Counted from the stretch's first letter, positions 41,940 through 54,035 are shown. The stretch is 64,000 nt of DNA from Bathynomus jamesi (GCA_023014485.1 JAJOZX010003313.1:473877-537876), one strand, 5' to 3'. Translations and numbers: made by a program. The notes: generated from the sequence alone by a model not told the origin.

Positions 41940-42152
41940 CACTGAACTGCCACAGGGCTATGTCGTAACATCGCTTCCCGTTGATCAGCGAATTTAAGCG
42001 ACATTCGGTCTGGGTAGTAGTTGGATGGGAGACCATCCTCTGCGTCCAGATTATGTAGCGACCCGTGATTCGGATTCCACTTAAAGTTGTAGGTCCCCTC
42101 CGTCATATGACCTTAAATGTTGCGAAGGAGGTTAAACAACCCCGTCATTGCA
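41940..42152 (+). repeat. 5S rRNA-derived SINE, copy 5 (best preserved)
   Basis: TGTCGTAACATCGCTTCCC starts the head. GATCAGCGAATTTAAGCGAC, TCTGGGTAGTAGTTGGATGG and GAGACC follow as in 5S rRNA, where the C box region reads TAGTACTTGGATGGGAGACC. The body is GTAGGTCCCCTCCGTCATAT and the tail GGAGGTTAAACAACCCC. Confidence 0.88.
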
Positions 42153-42189
42153 TAACTGCCACGTACGGTTAGTAGAGTTTGCCGTTCCT

Positions 42190-43690
42190 CCCCCCTCATC
42201 TTGTATGGCTGCGGGGCCCGCTCGTCGCCGTTGCTACCCACCCTGCCAAGACTAGATCCCGTTTATCCGGCGATACGTGTTTGTACGGGCGCCTTCCTTA
42301 CTTTCCCAATTCCGAGTCTGTGTCTCAACAGTGCTCTTACCCCTATGCACGTCCTCTTGCGTGCCGAGGCACGGCTGTGTACGACTCTAGGGTCGCTTAC
42401 TGTCTTTTGTAGTCGCTCAGGTCTTACCCGAGCGCTTGTTTTGTAACTGAGAGTGGGCCTTTCCCTATGGAGATAGATGTCGCGCTGCGCTTCGTGACTT
42501 GCATACATCTTGTTTCGAAGTAGCTGTAAGCGAGGCTCCCCGGACGCCCCCTTCGTCTGCTTCTCGCTTCGGGTAGTTTCGAGCAAGACTCCATAGGTTG
42601 TATGATCACTTCAGGGAACATCGATCATGATATGCGAACGAAGATGCATTTTATACCGATGCCTCCAAATCACAGGATGCTGAGGGTTTTGGAGTGGTGG
42701 GCTCGGGAGGGTCACTCAGTGTCAGTTTTCTCGCCGCTGCTTCCACACCACCGAACTTGCGGCTATTCTCAGACTTGAGCTCTGCAGAAAATAGCGACGA
42801 GGTTCTAGTCCCAGTCTCACTCGAACATCGCAGTTCTCGGTCTGGGTCACTCCTCCTGGAGGCGGCCCTTAGTAACCAGGATTTTTCTCTGGCTCTATTT
42901 GATGTACTCTCGTCGGAAGACAGTTTGCTTTTCCTGGATGCTATCTAGTGTTGGCGTACAAGGCAATGAGGCGGCGGACTGAGCCGCCAACCGAGCCGTG
43001 ATTGAGTTCATGGCCGTAACTACCTATGAGGTAAAAAAAAAACTGAACCGTTCTCCGTGTATGAAACGCATATTACCGCTTTTCTTTTGAAAAGAGGGAG
43101 CGTCGAGCTTGTATTAAACATTAGAGGGCTTTTATTATAGACAAGGGTTTTGTGTTTAGTGTATAGCTTGGGTTGTGTTTGTAGATGTCATTTTGGTCTG
43201 AATTTTGCTCGTCCCGCCGCGCTCGAAAAAAATCTGGACTTCACTAATTTCTAAACCCTAGTTACGGCCCTGATTGAGTTCTTGGCCGTGTAGTGTGTCT
43301 GCTGCCTCACTTTGACCTTGGTATAATCATTCATAATGCTAATTGGTCCCGTTGGTGCCAAACATGGGATGTGCAAGATGCCAGTAAGCTCCGCATCCTC
43401 CTCCTCCCCGTCTTACTCGCGTATGGGCACCACCTGAGTAGAGATCATCCTCCGTTTATGCTATACTCGCTTTCTACTGCTGACAGTCGCTCACATCCTT
43501 TTTGAGCGTTACCGTTACGATGAGGCTCATTATCGACACCTTGGCTTTGAGATTGCCCCCTGGACATTTAGCCCATTTGCTTGCCGATTTTCCCCTCGTT
43601 CCTGATAGAGCCACTGGTGCTTTGATCACCCTTGTGCTTTCGCTGTGATATGACCCTCTGGGTTGAAACTGCGATTAATTTGCCAACAAC
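42190..43690 (+). pseudogene. Jockey/R1/I-type LINE 3' relic
   Basis: The reverse-transcriptase end reads RVCTGAFLTFPIPSLCLNSA (about 42267). After a gap comes RNase H-like YTDASKSQDAEGFGVVGSGG (about 42645-42720), with ..VGVQGNEAAD-like sequence near 42950-42990. It is interrupted by a hAT element at 43009-43272 and continues with W..W..QDASKL..ILLLP (about 43340) and HILFERYRYDEAHYR (about 43490-43540), a decayed C-terminal Cys/His region. Many frameshifts. Confidence 0.72.
43009..43272. mobile_element. hAT non-autonomous element inside a LINE relic
   Basis: Starts CATGGCCGTAACTACC and ends CCTAGTTACGGCCCTG. The TSD ATTGAGTT is perfect (43001-43008, 43273-43280). Confidence 0.85.
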
Positions 43691-44045
43691 CACCAACCAA
43701 CCTACCTACCTACCTATTTCATGAGTTAGCCGTAGTGCGTAAAGACCTCGGTTATTTAAATACAGCACCTTAAACTTAAGTTAACTGTACTTGACTTGGG
43801 TGACACACAAAATGTTTGAAAATCACGTGTTTGGGACTGGCTCTCTCTGTCGACTTTGGCGACTAATACAATGTTATTAATCAAGTACAAAGTCGACCTT
43901 CCCAGTAAATTAAGAGGTATTCCGTTGGGGAAAGATGTACATTAGGCTGGGTCGAAAATGGGAAATTTTTTTTATTTCTTAAAAAGTACACTATGTGAGA
44001 AGGTTTTTTTTACCACTTTAACAAAATATTAAAAAAATCAAGCAT
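43691..44045. other. No gene seen
   Basis: Spacer between two relics; a (CCTA)-rich patch near 43703-43717. The left end of the element at 44046 is not defined. Confidence 0.45.
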
Positions 44046-45089
44046 GTGCTACCCTACTACCCCTATCCTACGGAATATCCTTGGGAATTCCCAGCAGCCA
44101 TGACTCCTTCAAAAGCAGATGATGTGAGACAGTACCTTTTTGTGCGCCGTCGTGAAGAAGCTAAATCAAAAGGATCAGCACCTGCTAATGATTGTTACAT
44201 GGTTGTTGTAAAAGATATTGAAGACATTTGGATGAAATTTTCTTTTCCTACGATTAACAACAACAAGGGTATCTATCTAAAAGTCAGTCGACTAATAGTA
44301 GTAGTCTCAAAATTGAACAAGGTGCCGTTACATCGAAGAAATGAAAGTTTTGCCTTAAAAGTAGCTCAGTATGATGAAATGTTTGATATCTTCTTGTGAA
44401 TGCTATGGTAAGGGAATTGAGAGGAAATCTTGTAGGTGTAAGGATAAAATACCAATGGGAGTCTTTTGTGGGTCAGAAACAAAGAAAAAATCAGTTAGGA
44501 TCAATTGATCGCATAGCTAGTTCAACAGAGAGATCTTTAGTAAGAGCTAAAAGCACAAGAAGAAATGACTGAAGCCATCAATGTTTTACCATCGGAATTT
44601 ATAGGAAATACCTAAGAAGACATGAATGTAGATTCAGAGAGTCAGGATGTAGATTATGAGGTCGATTTAGAATTGACTGAGAATATTCAGAACAGGCACT
44701 CCTATAAGAATCTAGCATTAACAGCAGATCGTTATCGTGTAAGTTGTAGAGCTGCAGCTGCAATAGTCAATGTAACTTTAAAAGATATGGGGATCCTTAA
44801 CCACACCAACATGCTTGACAGAAAGAAATTAGAAAGAAATCGCATGGTTAAACAAATACTTTTGGGTCAAAATCTGAAGATGGAGTGCCTTGGATTTGAT
44901 GGAAGGAAAGATAACACATTAACTAAAATTGGAAAGATAAAAGAATACCACTTTGTTATTGTGAAAGAACCTGGAAGCATCTATGTAGACCATGTCACAC
45001 CAGATAATGGAACTGCTTGCTGCATAGCAGAAGAATTGATAACTATTATTACAGACTCGAACAGCACAGATACTAGCAAAGCTTTACTG

Positions 45090-45292
45090 CAGTGATGCAC
45101 AAACCCTGGCCCGCGGGCCAAATGTGGCCCCCACGGGTCTTTTCAATTCAATGAAAAAGTTAGCTACCCAAAGAAAAATGTGAAATATTACCCCTGGTTA
45201 TTATAAAAAATAGAATATCTATATATCTGGCCCCTACATATAAAACAGATGGTTGGTTTGGCCCTCACATCCAAAACGTTTGTGCACCACTG
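45090..45292. mobile_element. hAT non-autonomous element interrupting the relic
   Basis: CAGTGATGCACAAACCCTGG at the left and CGTTTGTGCACCACTG at the right. The TSD CTTTACTG is perfect (45082-45089, 45293-45300). Same family as 359-537. Skipping the element and one TSD copy joins ..SKALL to CDGTPVNTG in frame. Confidence 0.93.
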
Positions 45293-46191
45293 CTTTACTG
45301 TGTGATGGTACTCCTGTAAATACAGGAAAAATTGGTGGACCCATAAAACTGGTTGAAATTCATCTTAGCAGACCAGTGCAGTGGTTGGTGTGCCTCTTGC
45401 ATTTGAATGAGCTGCCTTTTATGCACGTCTACAAAGCTAGTGATTGTAAAACAACAGGTCCAAATACTTGTGGGTTCAATTGGGAATAAACTGAAAACAG
45501 ATTTAACAAAATTGGAGGTAGTCAAATATTCTCGCGTAAAGGGAAACATTAAAGAAATTCTAGCAAATGTTGTGAAGGAGTTAAGAAGTGATCAAAGATA
45601 TGTGTCTGGCAGTGCAAACTGGAGACACTTCTCAAGATCTGTCCACTCGATCCCCAGGTACTCTTCACCATGTTCGCTGGCTAACTCTAGCCAACAGTGT
45701 CCTTCGATTATATATCTGAACGCCAAATCCCGATAAAAACCTTCAAGATAGTCAAGATTATTATGCAGTTCTATGCTCCAGGGTGGTTTTGGATAAAATC
45801 CCATCCTAATGCAACTGATGGTGCATATAACTTTTGGCATTTAATGTACTTGCTTCGAAATTTAGATGAACAACATAGATCATTCATAGAACCAGTATTA
45901 AAGAATAACGCCTACTTTGCCCACCCAGAAAATATACTCATATCAATGGTAACTGACAAGAGACTAGAAATTAGGGAGCAAGCTAGTCAGAAAATCATCC
46001 TTTCAAGAACAGGATTTTCAGGTACCAGAAACTTTGAGTTTCCTCGAACCCTCAATTTCCAATCTACTGACTACATCGAGATGATTGATCGATTGGCAAA
46101 AAGAGGTCATTACTTCTCCAGCGCTGCTAAACAATTTTAGCGACGATGAGCTACTACAAGCTCGATGTAAGCCACTGGAGATAGCTTCTTT

Positions 46192-46325
46192 GGTACTTTT
46201 GCATTATCCTCCCAACACTAATTTTTTTTTATAATGGAAGGAAAATAAAGTACCATAACCAAAACCAAACCAACATTATATAAAAATATAAAAAAATAGT
46301 GTTGGGAGGATAATGCAAAAGAACC
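46192..46325. mobile_element. MITE with 8-bp TSD (GGTNCTTTTGCATTAT family), copy 2
   Basis: GGTACTTTTGCATTATCCTC at the left and the complement ending AAAAGAACC at the right. The TSD GCTTCTTT is perfect (46184-46191, 46326-46333). 134 bp, non-coding. Confidence 0.88.
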
Positions 46326-46495
46326 GCTTCTTTTCCATGCCACAGTCAGTGTGGAAAGGGCAGTGAACCTAGTAACAAAGGCATGTCAGGAAAGAATAGG
46401 ATATGACAACCGTCAAAAGTTTATCTTAAACTGCTTAGAATCAAGGGGAAAACTGCCCAAGTTTGAATGGAAGGCCCAATGGAATGAGTAAGAAA

Positions 46496-48790
46496 CATAT
46501 GAAATAAAATTTCCTAATCATATTCAAAATTTCTTGATGTGATAAGGAACAATGAAAAAAGTGAATTGAATTTTAGCACATTTATTATGCCTCTAATTTT
46601 TTCTTCTGAATATATTGTTGTACTTAATTAATTTTCCTAATACTGTACATTATTAAATAAAATATTATACGTTAATAAAGATTTATGTCGTCAAAAAACC
46701 TGAATGTAAAGCAAGTCTCGTATAAATGGAATATTCTTCAATGTACATTGTTTAAATGAAATGTCAACATAAGAGATGATTTTTTTTTTTGTCTTAACCT
46801 CGTTATTTATTTTATTTTTTTTTCGAAATTGAATTTCAGTATTTGGTTCCTTAAAGTAAAACATAAAAAAACATTGACAAATCTCGCCCGTGTATCTTCG
46901 TATTTACGCTCTTGTCGGATATATCATCGGCCTTTGCTTCTATGACTGATATCAAAACCGCCTTTCACATCTCGAGAGCAGCTTGTAATTAATTTTGTGT
47001 AATGGTTAAATTATATTAATGGCCCCCTCCCTTTCTGGCTGTTTGATTTGCCTTACTCCTTTTAGTTTTATCCGTTGTGGTGTGCTGCCACACCTTTATA
47101 TGCACGAGACCTTCCTCCTTCACGAAATCCCGCGTTCGTTCGTCCGTCCGTCCATCCGTCTGTGTGTGTGGTGGAAATCCCCTTTTCTGCTCTGAGTTCA
47201 GTCGCCTTTCAATCGTGGTTGGCGGGAGGCACGTTCGGTTAGGTTTCCCTTAAAATTCTATGGTCGCGCTCTATCTTCGCTAACTACCATCGTCGCGTTA
47301 TTGTATTGTAATATATATATATATATATATGTATATTCTTGTATTTGTTATGGTTGTAAAGACGTGTGTACGTCATATACTCGTACTGGTATTTCATTGT
47401 ACGTAGTATATTTATTTTTAAATGGCTGTTTCGGAACAGCACACAGTATTTTTCTTCGAGCACCTGTGCAAACTTGGGGAATAATGAAATTATATATATG
47501 TATATGGCTTACTGTAATTAATCCATTATAAATAGAAATATTAATGCGTGATCGCGCAGTATAAATTACAAAAAATAGAAGTCTATATGGGAATACTTTC
47601 GTAAATTATAAATATAATACTGGTTCCGATATCCGTAGATTTAATTTGGAGGATGACACTCTTATAACTGTGATTGTATATGTCTCATTTTTTTTAATTC
47701 TTTTAATAAAAATTACTAAACTGGAAATCCATTACAAATAAAATTTTAAAATAACGAAGAATTACTCGTTTCGGGAAGTAAATGGTCAAATTTCACCGCA
47801 ATAGATTACTTTAAAATTTGGGTTACTTAATATTAATATTGAAATTCAGAAATATTCGTGATTCATATTTTTATTTTTTAAGGTTTTATTTGCTTTGATT
47901 TTTAGATAAGTAAATTTGAGCTTGCTGCGCAATTGCTACTTCAGCGAACGTACCTTTTGGGTATCGAAAATCTTTATATATAAGGGGTAATTAATTGTCC
48001 CTTATTTGCTATTTTCGTCCGCGATATATCAGATTGTAAATAGACTCCGCTTCTGGCCATTACTACAGACGACAACTTACGTTTCTCATTAATACTTTCG
48101 CGACCACTATTACTTTGGTTTTATTGGAAATCGCGAATGGGTAAATAAATAGGACTCGCGGAACAGCTTGCGTATCGGATTCCATTAAAATTATTTGACG
48201 GGTGGATTAGAAATGATTGCGGGTAAATCCATTTGGACTACGAGTTTTTGAGGATTTTCGTAGGCGGTTTAGAGGATAGATGAGACTGCTGAATTTTTTT
48301 TAAGATAAAAGGATTTTGGGTAGATAGTGATGTAAATAGCTTCCATATGGTGGGTGGGGTGGGGGGGGGGGGAGGGTGTTCCTTCACTGTGATAATAGAT
48401 TAGGGCTCTTTCCGTATGGAAATGTTCGGATAAGTGGGGGTTTATAATATATTTAATATATTTTGTATTTATTCAATAAAAATAATTTACCATTGGCAGG
48501 TTTTTTGTAATTGTCTTTTAGCCGTTAAAAGTAAGGAAGCATCATCGAGTGCGTGTATTGCGCGTTTTAGAGGTTCCTCGTAGAAGATCTTAAGAAATGT
48601 TTTTAACAAAGGATTTTTAATTTTTTACTCTTTTGAAATGTGTGTGCGTCAAACTACTGAACTTAATTGGTTAGTAGGTATTTAGTTTTTTAAGCTTCTC
48701 CCAGTATGACGTAAACTTAATCAAACGCGAGGAAAATACTTTTTAACCTGACCGTAGCTACGTAATAACGTGTATAGAAGATGTATCAAG
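46496..48790. other. No gene seen
   Basis: AT-rich. Contains a (TA)n run at 47311-47330 and a G-run at 48360-48374. The 76-codon ORF at 47301 begins in the TA repeat and has no family features. No ORD-domain exon of ORP1 is visible. Confidence 0.5.
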
Positions 48791-49195
48791 TAAGGCATGG
48801 TTAATTAATCATTTTTAGGAAAGTGATGAATGCGAAATTTCCTAATTAATCAATGATTAACTGATTAACTGATTAAAAATGATTAAAACTTCAATACTTC
48901 TGAAAAGAGTAAGAAAGAGCTTTATTGTTTCTGTTGCGTGAGATAAGACCGAAGAAAACATTTTGCTCAAACATTTAGTTTGCTTTAGTTCAGGAAATTA
49001 GGCATGGGCGGATTAGACAGTTTATACACGCAAAAAGGTGCGAAATTCAAATGATACATTACAAAATTTAAGGTAAAATGATGAAATTATGAAGAAAATT
49101 AATAATTTCCCATCATTTTCTAAAAATATTTTTTTTGGTTACTTAATGATTAAATTTGAAACATTGATTAACTGATTAATCAGAACCATGCCCTA
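48791..49195. mobile_element. hAT non-autonomous element
   Basis: Starts TAAGGCATGGTTAATTAATC and ends GATTAATCAGAACCATGCCCTA. Subterminal GATTAACTGATTAA words are repeated. The TSD GTATCAAG is perfect (48783-48790, 49196-49203). Confidence 0.9.
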
Positions 49196-49203
49196 GTATC
49201 AAG

Positions 49204-50751
49204 TGACTTTCTCATTTTGAAACACTAATCCGCGAGTCAGTCGTGTAACATATTTTTTTTTTTATTTCGTTTGAAATAGATACAAATTGGAAACTCTTAT
49301 AATAGAAGGTTATAGAAGATGCATTCATCAATATTCAAAGTTTAGCATGAATGATCTATTTCCGTTCTGTTATAAAAGGCCTTTGGGCGTGCCATTGCCG
49401 AAAGAGACCCCTCCAGGGTAAAGCACAGAAAGACCATTATTCTAGTCCCCTGCTCTTGCTGATTAATGCAAATAATAAAAAATCCTCCTCATTTAGTGTG
49501 TGTGTGTGTGTATACTGAAGAATGAGGTTGCGTCTTTTTCGGCAATAAACTTTGATGGATACGTTGTCTTGACTTCTAAAGAACTAGCCACTATTTTATA
49601 TATCGATGGTGCTATTGCAAAACCCCGTCAACGTTATCTCTGGTTTGAAACGGGTTATCGCTTTAATTCGTGTTCTCGTGTAATCGTACAAAAGAATTCG
49701 AATCGGCTTCCGATTCTTTTCTATCGAAAGAATTTGATTTCAAACGCTCGTAAGCCTTCCCCGTTATTAGACATTAGTTTTTTTCCCATTTTTAAAATTT
49801 GGGTTTTGCTGCTGAAGAAGCTTTGGGGGAAAAAAAAACGTATGTATATGCGGGTGCAAATTTAATCAAGTAGAGTTTGAGAGAATGTTTGAAAAGTAAT
49901 AATACGCCATCCATTGTTTTCCTCATTGTGAGGCACCGTATCGGCGCGTTTAAATTTAATTAAGAATTCTTGTTGATTTTGGTTCCGTGTGTTAGGTCGA
50001 TTTATGCAGTTTAATTACGACATTCAAAGGAAGTAAAAGTTTTCGTGTAGGAAAGTTTTAATGATTAAACCTTTCAAATCTTCGAGACAAACGGAGAGTT
50101 TTCCTCGAGGGTGATTCGCGAAAGTCAGGGTTTTAGTCTCTAGTCGGAAACCCGTCATGAGATTGCTTTCGAGCAAACTTGCTCACGAAATGAGGTACTT
50201 GTTTGACGAAGTCTGAGTTTTGCATTGAAGAAAAACCCTTCTACAGTTGTGGAAAGAATTTCGCCGAACTCCTCCTCCTCCTCCTCCTCCTCCAAACTAT
50301 AAGTTTTTAGGTTTGTTTGGAGAATTTATTTCCGCAGTTGTACGTCAAACATTGATGTTTTGAAATTCAAGGGAAGAGTTAATGGTTTATTTATGTTCAG
50401 ATTTTATAAAAACAAATTAACTGCTCATTCCATTCGCTGACGTTTTTTCACGGATTGAATAGCGAGAGGCGTGGGTTTTGTATTGTAGAACAAGTACATT
50501 GTTTATGCGTGCATTTTGTTTGCATAGAGCGTGAGACGTTTGGCCAATCAACTGTTATTTTTTTCTAACTGTTCGCAATGTCTCGTATTTTAACGGAAAC
50601 TTCATAGAATGAAAGCTGTAGAAGTTCTTGTGCGTGTAACACGGGAGATACTTGAAAACTAGTTGATACTTCCTATAACAGTTTTGCATCGTGCAAAGTC
50701 TTATGGGGAAAACTTTTAAACTTATATCTGTAGTAATCATCGAGTCTACAG
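49204..50751. other. No gene seen
   Basis: Includes a 121-codon ORF at 49500-49865 starting in a GT repeat, without recognisable features, and a (CTC)n run at 50268-50292. Confidence 0.5.
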
Positions 50752-50985
50752 CAGTGGTTCTTAAACTGGGGGGGGGGGGGGCGAGAAAATTTCAGGGGGG
50801 GATCAGTGAACAATCGCCGTATTGTAAGTGAAAACGAGGCTGTATATAAATGTAATGAACTGTAATATTAATCAGTGCACTTGAACATCATGAAGGGTGG
50901 GGGTGATTCTTTAGAAGTCAACTCGTAGGGGGGTGCACGGGGCAAAAAGGTCTAGGAACCACTGTTGCCCTTGTTTTTTATGCAA
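50752..50985. mobile_element. hAT-like non-autonomous element
   Basis: CAGTGGTTCTTAAACTGGGG at the left and GGTCTAGGAACCACTG near 50962-50977 at the right are an inverted hAT-type pair. No matching 8-bp TSD is visible, so either a flank is altered or the boundary is slightly off. Confidence 0.65.
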
Positions 50986-51622
50986 ATGGATTTTGTGGTC
51001 ACCACCCTATAGCGTGTTTTGGTAATCTTAGTCGACTGAATTTTAATGTAATTACGTATAATATTAACGTAGCATATAATTGGATATTCAAAGCTGCAAT
51101 CAGTGTGATGCGTCTATTAACTAAAGAGCTGAAGCGCTGAAGCCTCTAGTCTCAACTGGGATCGAGTTTTTTCCTCCCCGTAATTTCCTTAATTTCCAGT
51201 TTCAAAGTTGATCAGGGCTTTCGTGTCTTTGAAAGCGATAACGACGGAAGGTCAGAGAGATAGAAAGAGATAAGGATGAGAGAAATGTAGCTTAATTCCT
51301 GTGCTTTAGAAAACCAATCAGAATTTACATTTTAATTTGTTTATCAGTCGGGGACGACCTTCAGAAGGATATCTGTTCCATTAGTAAGGGATTAAGGATA
51401 TGAAGCGTATAAAGGAATATACACTTGTATAGCTTATATGTAATTACCTAAGAGCGGAGTAATTCTAATACGTAAGTTATGTACCGTACCTCAATTTTTT
51501 TCCCCTACAATGTATAATCACTCGATTTACTGTTTTTAATGAAATAATTCCTTGAATTTATTGACGACCTCGTATACTTCTCTGCGCAATGAAAAACAAA
51601 ACTGAAAGTAGGGTGTGTATTA
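50986..51622. other. No gene seen
   Basis: Nothing recognised. Confidence 0.5.
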
Positions 51623-52055
51623 GGGTGACAATAAAAATCGAAAGTTGGAGTTTTTTATTGGCCATTTGTTCAATGCTGCTGCTACATGAGAAAACGATGC
51701 ACTGTAAATATTAGGTCATTCAGATAATATTTAAGGGTGTCTCAAGTGAGGTAAATAATTCTCCTTATAACACAAATTAATTGTTCATTACCTAGTAAAA
51801 ATAAATTAATACTTTTTTAATTAATGTAAATAAACGTTAGTTTTAGTTAATAAAGTTTAAGTGCAGGCGTACTCCAATCGTAATAAGTAATTAAAAAAAA
51901 TATTAATGAATAAGGAGAATTATTTACCTCACTTGAGACACCCTTAAATATTATCTGAATGACCTAATATTTACAGTACATTGTTTTCTCATGTAGTAGC
52001 AGCATTGAACAAATGGCCAATAAAAAACTCCAACTTTCGATTTTTATTGTCACCC
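51623..52055. mobile_element. Tc1/mariner-type MITE with ~165-bp TIRs
   Basis: GGGTGACAATAAAAATCGAA at the left and the exact complement at the right. The arms pair for about 165 bp (to near 51790 and from about 51890), differing at a few bases. TSD TA (51621-51622, 52056-52057). No ORF of its own. Confidence 0.9.
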
Positions 52056-52062
52056 TAGACAC

Positions 52063-52070
<8 letters not shown>

Positions 52071-52112
<42 letters not shown>
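52071..52112. repeat. (TA)n microsatellite
   Basis: About 21 TA units between the MITE and the fold-back mariner. A second TA run follows that element (53317-53349). Confidence 0.95.
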
Positions 52113-52116
<4 letters not shown>

Positions 52117-52320
52117 CATACACAGGGTGTTTGAAAACTTTCTGTACAAATTGTAATGGGAGATAGGCAACACCAAGACAAACCCTTTTCGTCTATAAGT
52201 GTATGTCCGCTGACGTCACCATTCGGCGCGAGAGGGCGCCGCTGCAATTGGCTAAAAGGTGAAGTGGGCTAGACTCGCGCTTGCCGCGGGCATTCTTAAA
52301 TCGGACGTAGTACGCGTAAC

Positions 52321-52975
52321 ATGGAGCGCTTCACGACTGCTGAGATGGCCGACATGCATATGGTGTATGGGGCTGCCAATGGAAACGGAAGAGCTGCTGT
52401 GAGGTACCGACAGCGCTTCCCAAACAGACGTGTGCCAAACCACCAAACGTTTGCGCATTTGCATCGGCGACTGCGAGAAACTGGAACATTCCATGCAAAC
52501 ATGCATGACACTGGTCGGGAGAGAAACGTGCGCACTCCTGACATGGAAGAAGAAATCCTACGGCGATTTGAGGACAATCCAAGCGCAAGCACGCGAGGTG
52601 TTGCACGTATCCTCGGTGTGAACCACGACCTGGTCTGGAGTGTGTTGCACGAGCAGTAGTTACATCCGTTTCATCGTCAGAGAGTCCAGGCATTACAACC
52701 TTGTGATTGACCCTCTTCGTGTGGAATTCGCACGCTGGTTTCTGCAGCAGACAGCGGTGCAGCCTAATTTTCCGGCTTATGTGCTGTTCTCAGATGAGGC
52801 CTGTTTCACACGTGAGGGTGTGTTTAACATGCACAATTCTCACGTGTGGGCACACGCAAATCCACATGCTACACGGGTGCATGCTCATCAAGAACGGTTC
52901 GCCGTCAATGTTTGGGCGGGTATCGTCCATGACAAGTTGATTGGGCCGTACCTGCTGCCTGCCCGACTCGACGTC
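52321..52975 (+). pseudogene. mariner transposase 5' two thirds, truncated by an inversion
   Basis: Starts [20 protein letters not shown]. Helix-turn-helix region with NPSASTRGVARILGVNHDLV. A frameshift after VLHEQ near 52656 moves the reading to NLVIDPLRVEFARWFLQQ and [20 protein letters not shown] (first catalytic Asp), then [17 protein letters not shown]. After LPARLD the sequence turns back on itself into the reverse strand of the gene's own start. The second and third catalytic acids are absent. Confidence 0.88.
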
Positions 52976-53311
52976 AGGAGTGCGCACGTTTCTCTCTCGA
53001 CCAGTGTCATGCATGTTTGCATGGAATGTTCCAGTTTCTCGCAGTCGCCGATGCAAATGCGCAAACGTTTGGTGGTTTGGCACACGTCTGTTTGGGAAGC
53101 GCTGTCGGTACCTCACAGCAGCTCTTCCGTTTCCATTGGCAGCCCCATACACCATATGCATGTCGGCCATCTCAGCAGTCGTGAAGCGCTCCATGTTACG
53201 CGTACTACGTCCGATTTAAGAATGCCCGCGGCAAGCGCGAGTCTAGCCCACTTTGTCTTGGTGTTGCCTATCCCCCATTACAATTTGTACAGAAAGTTTT
53301 CAAACACCCTG
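52973..53311 (-). repeat. Inverted right arm of the fold-back mariner
   Basis: Read on the minus strand from 53311 it repeats the element's left end, the 5' UTR and the codons [12 protein letters not shown].. to ..ERNVRTPD, then meets the inversion point near 52973. Confidence 0.92.
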
Positions 53312-53317
53312 TGTGTG

Positions 53318-53348
<31 letters not shown>

Positions 53349-53363
53349 GATATATATAGATAT

Positions 53364-53955
53364 CAGTGGCGACTCGTGGTATAAATGTATTGGGGTGCGA
53401 TTTCATAAAATTGTACGACAACACGGACTCACAATAGGCTAGCGCGAATCCAACTGACGCTCACAAGAGTACTTGTATTAACATATGCGGCTATGCCAGA
53501 CGTACAATTCTAGTTAATTAGAAATAAGTAATAATTTCAATAAAATACATATAAATGGTTTATATCATTATTACTGAAGTAACTATTAGTAAAAATAAAG
53601 TTATTATAAAAAAAATTCGCTATTGTACTTATATTTTCATTACAACAGTAAAATATAATTTATATTTACTTGAGCGAAAAATCTATCGCTCCATTCGGCT
53701 GCAATATTATTTGTATTCAAACAGCGGTACGCTGTTTGAAGCTATGCTATAAGTTTAGAATATTATATACTGTATGAAGGCTTACTCAAAATGCCTCATG
53801 CATCATGATATGCCACATGAATTTTTAAAATATATTTCAAGAATATTTATTTTAATATCTTAAAAATAATATATTTTTTATTTGTTAAATTAATATTTAT
53901 CGTTTCAAGCAAGGGGAGCGACCGCTCCATCGCTCCTATACGCCAGTCGCCACTG
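53364..53955. mobile_element. hAT non-autonomous element
   Basis: Starts CAGTGGCGACTCGTGG and ends ACGCCAGTCGCCACTG. The TSD ATAGATAT (53356-53363, 53956-53963) is perfect, but the flank is a GATATA repeat, so the match could in part reflect the repeat. Confidence 0.82.
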
Positions 53956-54033
53956 ATAGATATATATAGATATATATAGATATAGATATATATATATATA
54001 GATATATATATGTAGATAGATATATAGATAGAT
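53956..54033. repeat. (GATATA)n-type microsatellite
   Basis: Irregular TAGATATA units continuing the tract that precedes the hAT element at 53364. Confidence 0.9.
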
Positions 54034-54035
54034 AT

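Larger units (their letters stand above)
44046..46495 (+). pseudogene. hAT-like transposase-derived relic, twice interrupted
   Basis: Same broad family as the gene at 32979-35448, but a different subfamily. The segments in order are MTPSKADDVRQYLFVRR (44100), a 157-codon open piece (44622-45095) containing YKNLALTADRYRVSCRAAAA and VDHVTPDNG, and CDGTPVNTGKIGGPIKLVE (after 45300) with QWLVCLLHLNELPF. Next are APGWFWIKSHPNATDGAYNF (45778), NNAYFAHPENILISM (45905), and VERAVNLVTKACQ near 46350. It has frameshifts. It is split by a hAT MITE (45090-45292) and an 8-bp-TSD MITE (46192-46325). To my memory such proteins are annotated in insects and other arthropods as uncharacterised or Cc8K15.2-like. 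Confidence 0.68.
52123..53311 (+). mobile_element. Fold-back mariner with ~350-bp inverted arms
   Basis: The left half (52123-52972) is a normal mariner 5' end running into the transposase gene. The right half (52973-53311) is an inverted copy of the first ~420 bases, minus an internal 67-bp deletion (left-arm 52197-52262 is absent). The two arms are almost identical, including 220 bp of coding sequence. The proper 3' end of the transposon is missing. The flanks are (TA)n tracts; the outermost bases read CACAGGGTG/CACCCTGTG and a clean TA TSD is not visible on the right. Confidence 0.9.

Noticed and set aside
49500..49865. 121-codon ORF as a gene
   Set aside because: It starts in a GT repeat, has no recognisable domain and no neighbouring exon signals.
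53356..53963. Using ATAGATAT as strong proof of a hAT insertion
   Set aside because: The flank is itself a GATATA repeat, so the octamer could match by chance; the TIRs, not the TSD, carry the call.
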